Of a stretch of DNA of 64,000 nucleotides, positions 34,801 through 45,962 are shown piece by piece. The notes beneath the pieces are model-generated. The model ran no database searches, was not told the origin of the DNA, and was given only the letters and a program-made list of their open reading frames with translations. A program made the translations under genes and the position numbers. The DNA is from Cryptomeria japonica (lineage: Eukaryota; Streptophyta; Pinopsida; Cupressales; Cupressaceae): the NCBI RefSeq assembly GCF_030272615.1, contig NC_081412.1, positions 23,280,432 to 23,344,431 on the forward strand, read 5' to 3'. Every line of letters begins with the position of its first letter. Within the stretch, counting starts at the first letter, position 1.

Positions 34801-35280
34801 CCTAAGGGCCCAATCATAAGCCGTAATTTTACCTCCATGTCCAACCCATAGTGACCCATCAGCCCCTGCACTAAGGGCCGAAGGGAAATCCCGCCCATTG
34901 GAAACTAACATCTGAACCCTATCAATATCCAGGCCATCCAATGTCGAAGGGACCATAGCAGCCTTGAGCAGATCCAGGATGCCATAGTATTCAGCCTCCT
35001 CTACCAAGGCATCTAGGTCAAATGACTTCGACGCCCCAGGCAACTTGCCCGTACGGAGGAGGGCAAGGAGAAGGGCGAAGGGCCGTGGGTCGCGATCAAA
35101 AAAGATCTCGGCGGAGTCTGAGGGCAGACTCGGTGCTGATCTTGCCAAAAGAGATGACTTGCCGGCCGACTGGAGGGTAGACGTAGTGCTCTCGAAGATT
35201 TTCCCGCCGACATTGATTCTCACCCGGCGGTTTGTCGTGCCGGACCGTAAGAGAGGACCTCCTGATGCCAGCCCGTTCAT
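31867..35280 (-). CDS. BTB/POZ domain protein with WD40-like region, copy C (At3g09030-type)
   Basis: Coding exons on the minus strand are 35280-34717, 33069-32860 and 32535-31867 (564, 210, 669 nt), with conserved phase-0 GT-AG junctions and a 480-aa product. The BTB domain (RINVGGKIFESTTSTLQ, FFDRDPRPFALLLALLRTGKLPG, EAEYYGILDLLKAAM) and all WD-like strands (TRLWDVRADKIVWEW, SRGGDLEVWS, GVEVWETHRLVSSEVAL) are intact. Private changes include ELYEVDSL for ELDRVDSL, TSSESAIF for TSSGSAIF, and HTDNAIL. Upstream DNA retains both the TTCTAGAA palindrome and an intact TGACGTC (35663-35669). Intron 1 has lost part of the repeat array found in copies A and B. It is separated from copy B by the copia element. 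Confidence 0.9.
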
Positions 35281-35589
35281 TATGGTATTTTGTTAATTAG
35301 TTCAGAAAAAAACTGAATTAACTAACAGGAGAGGGCCTTTGGGTACTCAATCAAATCTGGTAATTTCAAAAGTGAAAATCAAATCGACCAGATCAGGAAT
35401 TTGGGTACTCAAGTGTGCTTCAAGTTTATTCTGAAACAATCAGAATAGCTCTGAAGGATTTTAGGAGTTCCTAATGCCTAAATAGCATTCGTTTATAAGG
35501 ATCAAAGAACATACCAGCTGGATTGATGTGCGTGGAGAGACGACTTCATTTTAGTCACGCTATTCCCGTGTTCAATTTTTGTTCAGAGC

Positions 35590-35597
35590 TTCTAGAA
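35590..35597 (-). promoter_or_regulatory. Heat-shock-element-like palindrome TTCTAGAA upstream of BTB copy C
   Basis: Same site and context as 12519-12526 in copy A. About 70 bp further upstream lies TGACGTC, a bZIP-type core that reads TGACGCC in A and TGACGTT in B. Confidence 0.35.
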
Positions 35598-36325
35598 GGC
35601 GGCATTTCCTGATGCTGGTTTGACCAGGCAAAACATGGGAATTTAACATGATTAAGTATGAGTGACGTCGAAAGATGTATTAATTTACGAATATTTTACT
35701 TGTTTGACTAGATTAGACAACGAAATGGACTTTTTAGCCTTACTTTTTTGAAACTTTTAAAGAGACTTTTTCAAACGCTTGTTGGGTTTTCATATTATTG
35801 TTCAACCTATGGATCAAAAATAAATAAATAACAAGTGTTATGAACAACTTAGTGATGTTAGTTTGTTTATTTTTTTATAAAGTTTATGCGGTTTTAGTTA
35901 TGTTTTATGTTATTTCTTTGTACTATTTTTTGGTTGGGTTATAGTTTTGGTTGTTTGGTGGTATATCGGTTATAGTTTATTCTTGATTCTTATAATTATT
36001 CTTACATTTTATTTGATCCAATATATAAAAAAAAATATATATTTTTAATAGACTTGAAAATTAGTATTTAGTGAAGTTGTGAAGTTGTGTGTAAGTATTT
36101 TGATTAAGTTGTACATTTTTACTTGATTCTAGTAATTGAATTCAATGTTGAACGTTGAGATTGAAGTATTTTATGATATATAATATGATATGTCATAACA
36201 ATCAAATATTATATAATTAAATAGAATTTAAATAGGTATATATTTATAAAGAAAAATAAACTTTCCATAGTGTTAATATAATTTAATCCAATAAGATGCA
36301 TACAACAACATAAATTAACCTAAAC

Positions 36326-37084
36326 TAGCACTTGCATCCCAATGAGGTGCAATGGTTACACCGATAGAAAGATATACTTTGGGTAATATATTGGAGGGCA
36401 GACAAAAGTTGGAAGAAACAAGCATTGCCTTTGTTAGGACTAACTATTTAGAATTCAAATAGTTGATCTTGAAATGTGGGCCAAAACTGAATATGAACGA
36501 ATGCAACTTATAATTTAAGCATCTTCTTGGCTTGGTTCCGCATTCCATAAGTTTTGCAACAATTGACAAAATTGTGCTTGTCTTGTAGTTTCACCTTGTT
36601 CTCGAAACATTTTTTGTAAGGTGACAAATGTCGTGAATTGATCCCAAAATGTTTTGGCATTTTAATGTGATGTGTAGATAGGCTTGCCCATTATAGGTGG
36701 TAGTTGAGTGTGTGTGAGGTCACTGAGCAACATAGTCCACTGAAGCATAGATGTTGACTGTGTTGAAACACCTCACATAGTCTATTGCCTATGTTTAGTA
36801 GTATCTTTGGCCCTATGAAGATCATCTCTTTAATGAAGATGTATCTTATGTTCTTCGATTCATCTTGGAATGTTGTCAATGCTTGTCCTTGCAATGACAA
36901 CATTTCTTTTATAGGAATCTTGAGCATTGAATGTATTGCATGTATGTTGAATGTGGTAACTTATGTACGAGCTAGTACATAAGCAACTGGAACATCTTCC
37001 ATCTAGGAGTGTGTTGGAATGGCACTGTATCTTTTGCATCTTTTTATTGTACTCTCACCTGGCCCTTTTAAACCTAAATCAAAG
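36326..37084. other. Intergenic DNA right of block C
   Basis: Similarity to blocks A and B stops near 36325. Short open frames on both strands lack family motifs. I see nothing identifiable. Confidence 0.45.
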
Positions 37085-37202
37085 TATGGACCCAAACCTT
37101 TTTTATCATATTGAAATCATAACCTTGACCCTGACTAATTGAAATCTAATCCTAATCTTAAACTTAATTAAAATCTAAACCTTAATTAAATTATAACTCT
37201 AA

Positions 37203-37470
37203 TTTTTTTTATTTTTTTTTAAATAATGCCTGTTAAACTTTTTAATGTGACCAGTGACGCTAGCATGATGCGCCCTCCGGCTCCACGTGAAACGCTTTTG
37301 ACCCAGAGCTATGAACCAGTGAGGCCACAATCGGGGGACCTCATCCCCACACTTCACTTGTTCAAACCCGCGAGCACAATGACCCAGCGAAGACACAAGG
37401 CCTACAAGCACAATGGTCCAGCAGGGGTTTGAACCTTTGTGGATGCTTCACCAACGAAGTGTTTTAACCG
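37203..37470 (-). mobile_element. SINE-like unit with poly(A) tail
   Basis: On the minus strand it starts near GTTAAAACACTTCGTTGGTGAAGC, contains a B-box-like GGTTCAAACCC (37432-37422), and ends in an A-rich tail (37220-37203). A second, similar half (AGCACAATGACCCAGCG against AGCACAATGGTCCAGCA) suggests a dimeric origin. It is GC-rich against AT-rich flanks. No clear target duplication or A box could be confirmed. Confidence 0.4.
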
Positions 37471-37737
37471 AAGACAATTGTAACTGTAATTGAACCCTAA
37501 TCCTAACTTTAATTAACCTTTAACCCTATTTAAATTATAACCCTAATACTAACCCTAACTTCACCCAAGTTATAATAATTAAACCCTAACACTATTGTAA
37601 CCATAACCTTATCCCTAATTAAATGCTAACACATGTCATAATTAAACTCTAACCGTAAGTGAACATGTACCCTAATTTAACTCTAGCCATAAACATAATT
37701 AAACCCTTAGTGATATAAGATTTTCACAATCCATAGA

Positions 37738-37951
37738 ATTTCTTGTAGTAAATTTCCAGATAAGATCGTGTGGGAGTTTTTAGATCAACGTTTCGGATCA
37801 CACTATGTGATCCATCATCAGGATGCATGAGAGCACAAGAAGAAAGAATCATGTGCTCTCATGCATCCTGATGATGGATCACAGAGTGTGATCCGAAACA
37901 TTGATCTAAAAACTCGCACACAATCTTATCTTGAAATCTACTACAAGAAAT
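37738..37951. repeat. Near-perfect palindrome with 99-bp arms (foldback/MITE-like)
   Basis: Arms 37738-37836 and 37853-37951 are inverted copies with about 6 mismatches, separated by 16 nt (AAGAAGAAAGAATCAT). Both outer ends read ATTTCTTGTAGTA. ATAATTAAACCCT words occur both at 37695 and at 37949, which could be a target duplication but also belong to the telomere-like tract. Confidence 0.9.
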
Positions 37952-37985
37952 AATTAAACCCTATTTGAAATTGAAACCTAATAAT

Positions 37986-38739
37986 AGCCATAGTTTTACT
38001 CTAATTTTAAGTTTGCCCATTTGTCTATTTCAAGAATTCTTGATTATTTAAAAAAAAATTTACTAAACTATCTCACAAGGTTTACAAATAAACCTAATAT
38101 TTTACAATAATAAAACCACTATTTAGATAAAGAAATATGTTTGATAATTTGAATATTTAAGACATATATTCAATAAGGGCTTATATTTTACAATATAAAA
38201 TCATTATTTAGATAATGAAAGATGTGTTGCACTTTGAATATTTTTCTATATGAATTTAGCAATAATCGTTTGAGTTAGCAAAAAATAGTTGCCCACTACT
38301 ACTTTTAAATAAGCAAAGTACAAAGATGTCAATGGATTTATTTTGTGATAACCTCAATACTATTAAATATGAAAAAAACCTCAATTATATATGAATGATT
38401 AAAACATATAGGAATTCATTACTACTTTATTTAAAAACATATTCAAATTCAATATATATAATTTTACTATTCTTCTATTCAAAATGAATTATAAGAAACA
38501 ATATTTATAATGAGAAATAATATTTATAATGAATTATAAGAATCAATTATAATTTTACTATTCTTCTATAGCTATTACTTCTTAAATTCAAAAATTTAGA
38601 AGAAAATGAATTATAATAAACAATATTTATACAGTTTATTTGTATATTTGTTTGATGGTAGTGAATATCTGAAATAAATTTTTAAACAAAAATTTAAACA
38701 TACTAAATATTTATTTATTGTTATCTTGTAGATGGTAAT
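37986..38739. other. AT-rich DNA left of the gypsy element
   Basis: Low-complexity AT-rich sequence with small internal repeats (ATTATAAGAAACAATATTTATA near 38490-38640). No gene was recognised. The last five bases, GTAAT (38735-38739), are the left target duplication of the gypsy element. Confidence 0.6.
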
Positions 38740-40216
38740 TGATGCTCTGCAAAATACCCAAAGGTTAGACTGGAACCTGCAGTCGTATAACACACAAAAA
38801 CACACAAGAAATCGTTAGTGTTATTCAACCAAGAACTAATCTAAGCAGGCATATCAAAAGAGATACTAAGATCATGCTAACATATTTAACAAATGACACA
38901 AATATAAGAAGGCATCTCCAAATGCCTCTTAACATGTTCTTAGCTCCTTCTCCTTTGTTCCTCTCCTCTCCAAGTTCCAAAATAGTGTAACTCTCAACAG
39001 CTTTTTGCACTATGGATGCTTATGGAGATTCAAGATTGTAGATGATCTCAAGCTTATGCTATGCAAATGTAAAACAAACTAATTAAACATATTATGAAAA
39101 AGAACTAAGATTTATTTTAGTCCAAGATAACAATATATTAGTGATTTATGCTAAATGCTCTCTAAAATTCACTATAGATTAAATGCATACAAGTTTTCAG
39201 GATTATGACTATGAATGCTAAATGTTTTAGGATTTTAAAAATGAGGAATGTGAGCTCTATTTATAGGTAAAATGGAGCAATGGATGGTTGAGAATGAGTA
39301 ATCTCAACAAGGGTCAGGATTGAATGATTTGAGATCCATGTGAGGGCTTTCAACTCAATCTCTGGTTGACAAGTGTCAATGTGAGATAGGTTGAGAGGGG
39401 AGGGAATAAGCATTAAATGCTTGACATGACCTGAGAGTTAACTTGGGGGTTAGGGTCAAGGTTGGGTTGAGTGAATAAATTCTTTATTCAAAGAATAAAG
39501 CTTTTATCCAATGGATAAACTCTTGTGCAAAGGCAAAAGGGATAACCATGGTCAAAGCAATAAATGCTTGAGGAGACACATGAGTGCAAGTTGAAATAAC
39601 CATAAATGGTTATGTAAGAGGCATTAATGGTCATGTAAGAGCCATTAGTGGTTTTGGAAGACTTTGGAGGTTAAATTGTTGAACACTCAAAGCATTAAAT
39701 GTTTTTCAAAGACTTTGAAGTCTTTGAGAAGTGACTCCAAGTTGCTTAGGAATGTGACAATAATTAGGGAATGGATTAAGCTAATTAGGAAGGGGCTAGA
39801 AGAATCTAGAAGGGGGTTTAGGAATGCAAGTGGATTTGGTGGGTGAGGGAAAATAGGATTTTTATTTAAAATAAATTAATTTATTTCAATAAATGTGTGC
39901 AAGTTGCATTTGTAGGAAAATGCAAGTGGGGCGGGATTTTAATGATTTAAATAAATATTTTATTCAATTTATTTAAAAGAGGAAAAAGGGGGTTTAAATT
40001 AAATTGAATAAATAGGATTTATTCATTTAATTGATTTGTGAATTTGGTATAATGAATTAATTAAAATAAATTGAATAATTTATTTAATTAATCGGAGAAT
40101 ATTTTGAAGATGAATTAATTAAATGTTAATTTAATTAACTGATGGCTAGTGAGATTTTTAATTAAGTAAATAGCAAATATTCATTTAATTAAAATGGACA
40201 GATTTAGGTGACTACA
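38740..40216 (-). repeat. 3' LTR of the large gypsy element (1,477 bp)
   Basis: Direct repeat of 52820-54285 with TG...CA ends. The right part is very AT-rich (TTAATTAAAT words). A 60-codon open frame on the opposite strand is present in both LTRs but has no protein features. Confidence 0.95.
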
Positions 40217-40230
40217 TTTGCTCCTCTTTG
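40217..40230 (-). promoter_or_regulatory. Gypsy polypurine tract
   Basis: CAAAGAGGAGCAAA on the minus strand ends exactly at the 3' LTR. Confidence 0.85.
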
Positions 40231-42567
40231 AGACGGTGCGGTTTATCGCGTCATTTCAAAGAAAGAAAAATAGGTGTGAAGAAATGCCCCATAAAATTTT
40301 AATTTAATGGGTGGTATGCCCCCTCGAGAGATGGGCCGAGAAATTTTGAAAAATCGGGCGATCTCTCGAAAAAGAAGGAAAATGGAGGGGAGGTAGAATA
40401 GAAGAAATTAGAACTAATGATGAAAGAATGGGAGAAAATGGAGTGAATACGAAGAAACAACAAGCCAACGAGTATCCTGAGGTCATGCAAGAGATACAGA
40501 GTAGATGTAGTGTATGGGTTGGATTGATGCTATACAATTGATCAAAATTGGTTGGACAATCTGGTGCAATCGGTTAAATTGCCTCGGTCGAGTCAAAGCA
40601 TGACAGTTGATGTCAGTTGGTCACTTAGACGGGATAAAGTCTGAGTAAGTGAATCAAAGTGACCTGATGTGACTTAGACAATTGATGTAATTGCCCGATG
40701 AAGTCAAGGTATATGAAGCAAAACACTCATTGAGACTTAGACAATTGATGTAATTGTCCTTGGATTTATGTTTGATTGGTTGATCAATTGATTGTGTGTG
40801 TGTGTGTGTGATGGATGGTTGCGGTGAATCTAAAATGGCAGCCTCATTGAGACTAGGTCATTATGATAAATGCCTGATGTAGTCTAGGTTTACCATGATC
40901 GATTACCTGTTGAGACCCGAAGATACTTGATCAGAGTATCTATTGATAGTCTAGGTGTGTGTGAGTCGATGTACCTGTGCAGACAGAGTAACTGGCTTGA
41001 TTGGGTTGATGGGAGATGATGTAGGGTATGTGATGTTGATTACCAAGATGGGGAGGGTGAGGGGGGGATCAATGTTAGATAAAAGAAAATGAAGGACCTA
41101 TGACTCATTCCTATGGAAGAAGAGGAAAATAGAGTATGCATTGTTATGACTATGTATGCATGATATGCAGCTATTATGAATGTATGGATGGGTGGAATGC
41201 AACGGAATGCAATTTATACAGATGAGATGAAATGACGATCCATGGTGCTTTTATTTTCATCATTGAGCATTTAAAAATGTTGTAAGAAAATACAAGCATC
41301 TTGACATAATGATTCAAGATGACCAAAGTATTTCTTACATGGATTTGATATAGCAAGTTAATACAAACAACTTGATATAATGGGTCAAGTTGACCAGAGT
41401 ATTGCTTGCGGAACAGACAAGGATCATCTTCGTTCATGCATGACTTGGATCGTCCTCCTTGATCTTGGGTTGATCATATCCTGAGACAAGTTCACACCTT
41501 AATAAGAGACAAAAACCTTTATCCAAATTGGATGAGGAGGAACCAAAGAAGGAGCATTGTTCGTACAAACAAAACAGTATATACATAAAGAATAAAGAAT
41601 ATGGATCCTTGGTAATGGTTCATGCTCATATGGTCGAGGTATATGCTGTAGTCAGTAAGCCGTAGTGATCTATGATGGTATTTTTCCTATGATCACGTAG
41701 CTTAGTAAACTTCCCACGTAGACACCATTAGTACATGCCCCAGGACTTCATCGAAATAACGCACCGAAGATACACAAACAATGTTGTAAGATCTTGATAT
41801 TTATAACCGAATGAATTACTCACAAATCAACCAAGTATTTGATAGCTTAAACAAAATTTTCTTGTCAAATAAAATGTCACTTTGTCTTTGTTTTGGTAAG
41901 GAAGGATGCATCCTTGTTGAAGACAGTTTGATTGTTGATGTTGATTGTTTGGTCAATTTGGAGAAGTGATCATCGTGCGAGTATTTTGTAATGTTTGTTT
42001 GGTATATGCTCGGATGAGTATGTACAATGTGTGGCCATGTTTTTGTTTTATTTTTTGATGTTTTATCATGCTTTTGGATTTTGTGATTGTTTTCCAATGT
42101 TTTTGGTATTTTGGTGATTGTTTTGAATGTTTTTGGATTTTGTGAGATAGTTTTGAATGAAGAAAGAATGAATCACAAGTAATGCAGAATCCACTTCCAT
42201 CAAAAGGTTAAGGGCATTACCCCCGGTTTAGACATGACTCTGAAAAAGCAGGATGCAAGACGCATGAAGTATTGTTTTTTATTGCAGATCAATAACAAGC
42301 CCTGGTGTGGGTGGATGGATGTGTGTATGTAGTGGATGTGATCGCAACAAGTCTGAAAGACAATGGAGCCATAGCCATTACGAGTGGCGCCTGTTTGCCA
42401 AGTTTTCACCATCGCACTTACCCAAGGTGCCACCGGAGTGGTTGTTCACCATTTGGATGCATGACTTTTCTTTACTATTTTAATGTTTTTGTATTTTCTC
42501 AGGTCATTTATTTGGATGTTTTTGGTATTTTTGCCAATATATATGGGACCCTGATGCTCTGTGCAGC
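40231..42567 (-). other. Noncoding 3' region between integrase and PPT, with internal repeats
   Basis: About 2.3 kb without a conserved frame. GACTTAGACAATTGATGTAA occurs at about 40671 and 40735, and looser copies of a ...TGATGTAGTCTAGG unit continue to about 40960. ACAATTGATGTAATTGT is a small palindrome. A TTGACATAATG.TTCAAG.TGACCA.AGTAT.. unit near 41298 recurs near 41375. Long 3' regions, sometimes with antisense ORFs, are known in Tat elements; no convincing antisense ORF is seen here. Confidence 0.6.
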
Positions 42568-44058
42568 TTATGTATAAAATTGTTTGAGGTGCATGTTGTT
42601 GATCAGATCTACTAGTGGTTCTCCTTCTGAAGTAGCCAACTGATATGCCCTAGACCCAAATACAGTAGTGACAACATATGGACCCAGCCAATTTGATTCA
42701 AACTTTCCTTGATGTTCTCGGTTGGGTTGGTTACGAGGATTTTCTCGAAGAACAAGATCACCTACCTCGAATGTACGAGGTCTAACTCGATGATTATAGC
42801 TTCTGCTCATGCGCTACTGATAGGCCTTGAGGTGATTGTATGCAGCTTGTCATTTTTCATCAAGTAGCTCTAAGTCTTGGAGACAGGATACTCTGTATGC
42901 TTCATCATCAATGAGATTGTGCAAGGAAACCCGTAGTGATGGTATCTTGACCTCAATAGGTAAAATAGCTTCTGGACCATAGACCAATGAGTAGGGAGTT
43001 GTGCCTGTAGGGGTTCGAATGCTAGTTCGATATGCCCATAGTGCTGGATTCAATTGAATGTGCCAATCATGACCGGCATCATTGACTGTCTTCTTTAGGA
43101 TTCTTAATATGTCCTTGTTTGACGCTTCAACCTGACCATTGCCTTGTGGGTAATAGGGAGTGGAAAAGCGGTGCTGGATGTGAAATTTCTCACAGAGTTC
43201 ACGAACATCCTGATTTTTGAAAGGAAGACCGTTATCTGTGATGATGGACATGGGTACACCATACCGATAGATGATGTAATTGAGGATGAATGAGGCGATC
43301 TGCTTGCCGGTGACTTGGGTAAGTGGAACAGCTTCGATCCACTTTGTGAAGTACTCGGTGGCGGTAATAATGAATTTATGGCCATTGGATGAAGATGGAT
43401 GGATTTTACCCACAAGGTCAAGGCCCCATTGACAAAAAGGCCATGGTGTTGTGATGGGTTGCAATTCCTGAGCGGGTGCATGTATCAGGTCTCCATGAAC
43501 TTGGCATTTCTTGCACTTTTTGACAAAGTAGTAGGAGTCTTTTTCCATGGATGGCCAGTAGTATCCAGTGCGCAGGATTTTCTTGGCTAGTGACGAACCG
43601 CTTGCATGAGTTCCAAAAATTCCTTCATGTACCTCTTCCAAGGCCTTTGTTATCTCATCATGTTCCAGGCATCGAAGGAGAGTACCATCAAGACTGTGTC
43701 GGTATAGGGTTTCGGCAATAATGGTATATCGAGCAGTTTGGCGAATGAAGGTTTTACGTTGGTTATTTGATTGGTTAGGAGGAAAGGTGTGATCATGGAG
43801 ATAGGTGTAGAACTCACCGTACCATGGGGATTCAGAACCGACAAGGCGACATATCATCTTGGATTCGGGGATATCATAAGCAGGAATCCAAAGCTGTTCA
43901 ACCAAGAACTCATAGCGTGTTGAATTCTGTGGAAGATCTAAAAGAGACGCGATAGTAGCCATAGCATCAGCAGCTCGATTCTGATCTCTTGGTATCTGCT
44001 CAAAGGTGATAGTAGTAAATGATGCCTTTAATTTGTCCACCCTTTGCTTGTATGGCAT
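42568..44058 (-). pseudogene. Gypsy integrase
   Basis: Zinc-binding HHCC (EEVHEGIFGTHASG...FVKKCKKCQ), core with D in WGLDLVGKI, D in IITDNGLPFK and E in NGQVEASNK, WAYRTSIRTPTGTTPYSLVYG, then the C-terminal SH3-like part (FEVGDLVLR, GKFESNWLGPYVV, HLKQFYT). Two stops lie in the linker: TGA near 42848 after LLDEK, and TAG near 42816 before RMSRSYN. Both fit single C-to-T changes of Arg and Gln codons. Catalytic residues are intact. Confidence 0.93.
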
Positions 44059-44810
44059 GAGTTTATCATCCTTGGTCTAATATTCATCTGTTGCTTGTCG
44101 AATGACCAGTTGGGAGTCGCCATAGACTTGTAATTCTTGTAACTTCCATTGTACGGCTAGCCTGAGTCCTGTGATCAAGGCCTCATACTCTGCTATGTTG
44201 TTGGTGCATGGAAATGTGAGTCTGTAAGACTTCAGGATGCTGTCACCTTGAGGTGTGATAAACAGAATGCCTGCCCCCGAGCCATGCCTAGTGTACGAAC
44301 CATCAAAGTATAGTTTCCATGATTGTGCTGTTGTGATCATGAATATCTCTTCATCTAGAAAATTGGAAATGAGAGGATGATCGCCTATGAGTGGTGCCTC
44401 GGCCAACTGATCTGCAATAACTTGACCTTTGATAGCTTTACGATCCACATACTCGATGTCAAATTCACTGAGAATCATTACCCATTTGGCCAAGCGACCT
44501 GTTAATGCTGCTTTACTGAGTAAGTACTTTAGTGGATCAATCTTTGCAATGAGTTGTACCTTGTGTGTCAAAAGATAGTGCCTTAGTTTAGTGGCTGCCA
44601 AGATTACTGCTAGGCAAGCTCGCTCAATAGGGGTGTAATTGAGTTCATAGCCAACCAGTGTGCGAGAGATGTAGTAAACAGCACACGCTTTCCCTTCTGC
44701 ATTATGTTGTGCTAGTAGTACACCCAATGCTATATTTGTTGCCGAAATATACAGTAACAAAGGTCTGCTTGGATCTGGTGGGATCAACAATGGTGTATTC
44801 ATCAGATAGT
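44059..44810 (-). pseudogene. Gypsy RNase H region (RT-linked plus archaeal-type)
   Basis: Opens after a frameshift at about 44805-44815. It carries the RT-linked RNase H (LLLYISATNIALGVLLAQHN, YELNYTPIERACLAVILAATKLRHYL) and then a second, archaeal-type RNase H (LYFDGSYTRHGSGAGILFITP, NIAEYEALITGLRLA, VYGDSQLVIRQ), as in Tat elements. A TAG near 44077 separates DEY from the following TKDDK. Confidence 0.9.
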
Positions 44811-45962
44811 CTTAAGCATCTGGAATGCTTGCTGGCATCTGGCATCCCATTGAAAACGGATGTTTTTGTGTAGCAGATGTGTAAAGGGGTGACACTTATC
44901 TACCAGTTGTGCAATGAATCTTCGAATGGATTGTAGCCGTCCTTGTAATGTCCTTAGTTGACTGATGTTCTTTGGTGGTGGCATGTCCATGATTGCTTTG
45001 ACCTTTGCTGGATCGACCTCAATACCTTTGCTTGAGACAATGTATCCTACAAGCTTCCCTGAGGTTACTCCGAAGACACATTTCTTTGCGTTGAGTCGAA
45101 CATGATATTGTTCCAGTCTATCAAAGATTTTATCTAATATGTCGAGATGACCTTCTCTGGTGAGTGATTTTGCTAGTAATTCATCAACATAATCTTCCAT
45201 CATAGTATGCATCATGTCATGGAAGATGGTGGTCATTGCTCTTTGATAGGTCGCTCCTGCATTCTTGAGACCGAAAGGCATTACATTCCAGCAGTATGTG
45301 CCCCATGGACATGTGAAGGTTGTCTTATGTTGATCTTCTGGTGCAATCTTTATCTGATTGTATCCTGAAAAGCCATCCACGAGTGAAAGCATGGCATGTC
45401 CTGCTGTCAGGTCTACTGTGATGTCGATATTTGGTAGGGGGAAGTCATCCTTAGGACATGCCTTATTCAGATCTCTGAAGTCGGTACAAATGCGGATGCC
45501 CCCTTTTGGTTTGCCGACAGGCACAATGTTGGATATCCAATCCGCATAATCAATGGGTCTAATGAAACCAACATCCAGAAGTTTCTTAAGTTCTGCTTTG
45601 ACTAGGACTGCAATCTGAGGATGCATCTTACTAAGTTTTTGCTTGACAGGTTTGGCTCCTTTTACTACGATGAGGTGATGCATGACTAAATCAGGATCAA
45701 GCCCAGGCATGTCTGCATATGACCATGCAAAGTTGATCTGACACTTCTGGAAGAACTCTACAAACTGAGGTTGTTCCTCTGGAGTTAGAAGAGATGCCAG
45801 ATGTATGTGGTGAGGAGTTTCAAGAGTCGTGGTGAGGAGTTTCAAGAGTCCCCACGTTGTATTCTTTGGTTTCTTCAATGAGAATCGTTGATCGCTCCCG
45901 CTATGTGCTATAGGGAAGGATGTCAAACCTTTCATCCTCAGGCGCCTCAGAGAGGTTTTCAC
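44802..45962 (-). pseudogene. Gypsy reverse transcriptase with altered YVDD motif
   Basis: Contains LKKLLDVGFIRPIDYADWISNIVPV, GIRICTDFRDLNKACPKDDFPLP, FSGYNQIKIAPEDQHKTTF, WNVMPFGLKNAGATYQRAM and MEDYVDELLAKS. The second Asp of the usual YVDD is Glu here. The N-terminal frame is shifted relative to the upstream region by a 22-bp tandem duplication (45807-45850). The C-terminal end is shifted again by what looks like loss of one base near 44810, producing the stop after QMLKTI. Confidence 0.93.
45807..45850. repeat. 22-bp tandem duplication causing a frameshift ahead of RT
   Basis: GTGGTGAGGAGTTTCAAGAG plus TC is present twice in succession. 22 is not a multiple of three, so it breaks the frame. 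Confidence 0.9.

Larger units (their letters stand above)
37085..37985. repeat. Degenerate telomere-like (CCCTAA) tract with insertions
   Basis: Many imperfect AACCCTAAT/AATTAAACCCTAA-type words occur at 37085-37200, 37475-37720 and 37950-37985. Examples are ACCCTAATACTAACCCTAAC near 37542 and AATTAAACCCTAACAC near 37578. The strict plant telomere unit CCCTAAA is rarely exact. The tract is interrupted by the SINE-like unit and the palindrome listed next. Confidence 0.55.

Noticed and set aside
36480-36660. Coding-like minus-strand stretch
   Set aside because: No motif could be identified and stops interrupt every frame over more than about 60 codons.
39664-39846. 60-codon open frame, repeated at 53734-53916
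   Set aside because: Both lie in the two gypsy LTRs on the strand opposite to the element; identity reflects LTR identity, not coding constraint.
42305-42577. Possible antisense ORF in the gypsy 3' region
   Set aside because: Tat elements can carry such ORFs, but this one is short, partly overlaps the integrase end and has no recognisable domain.
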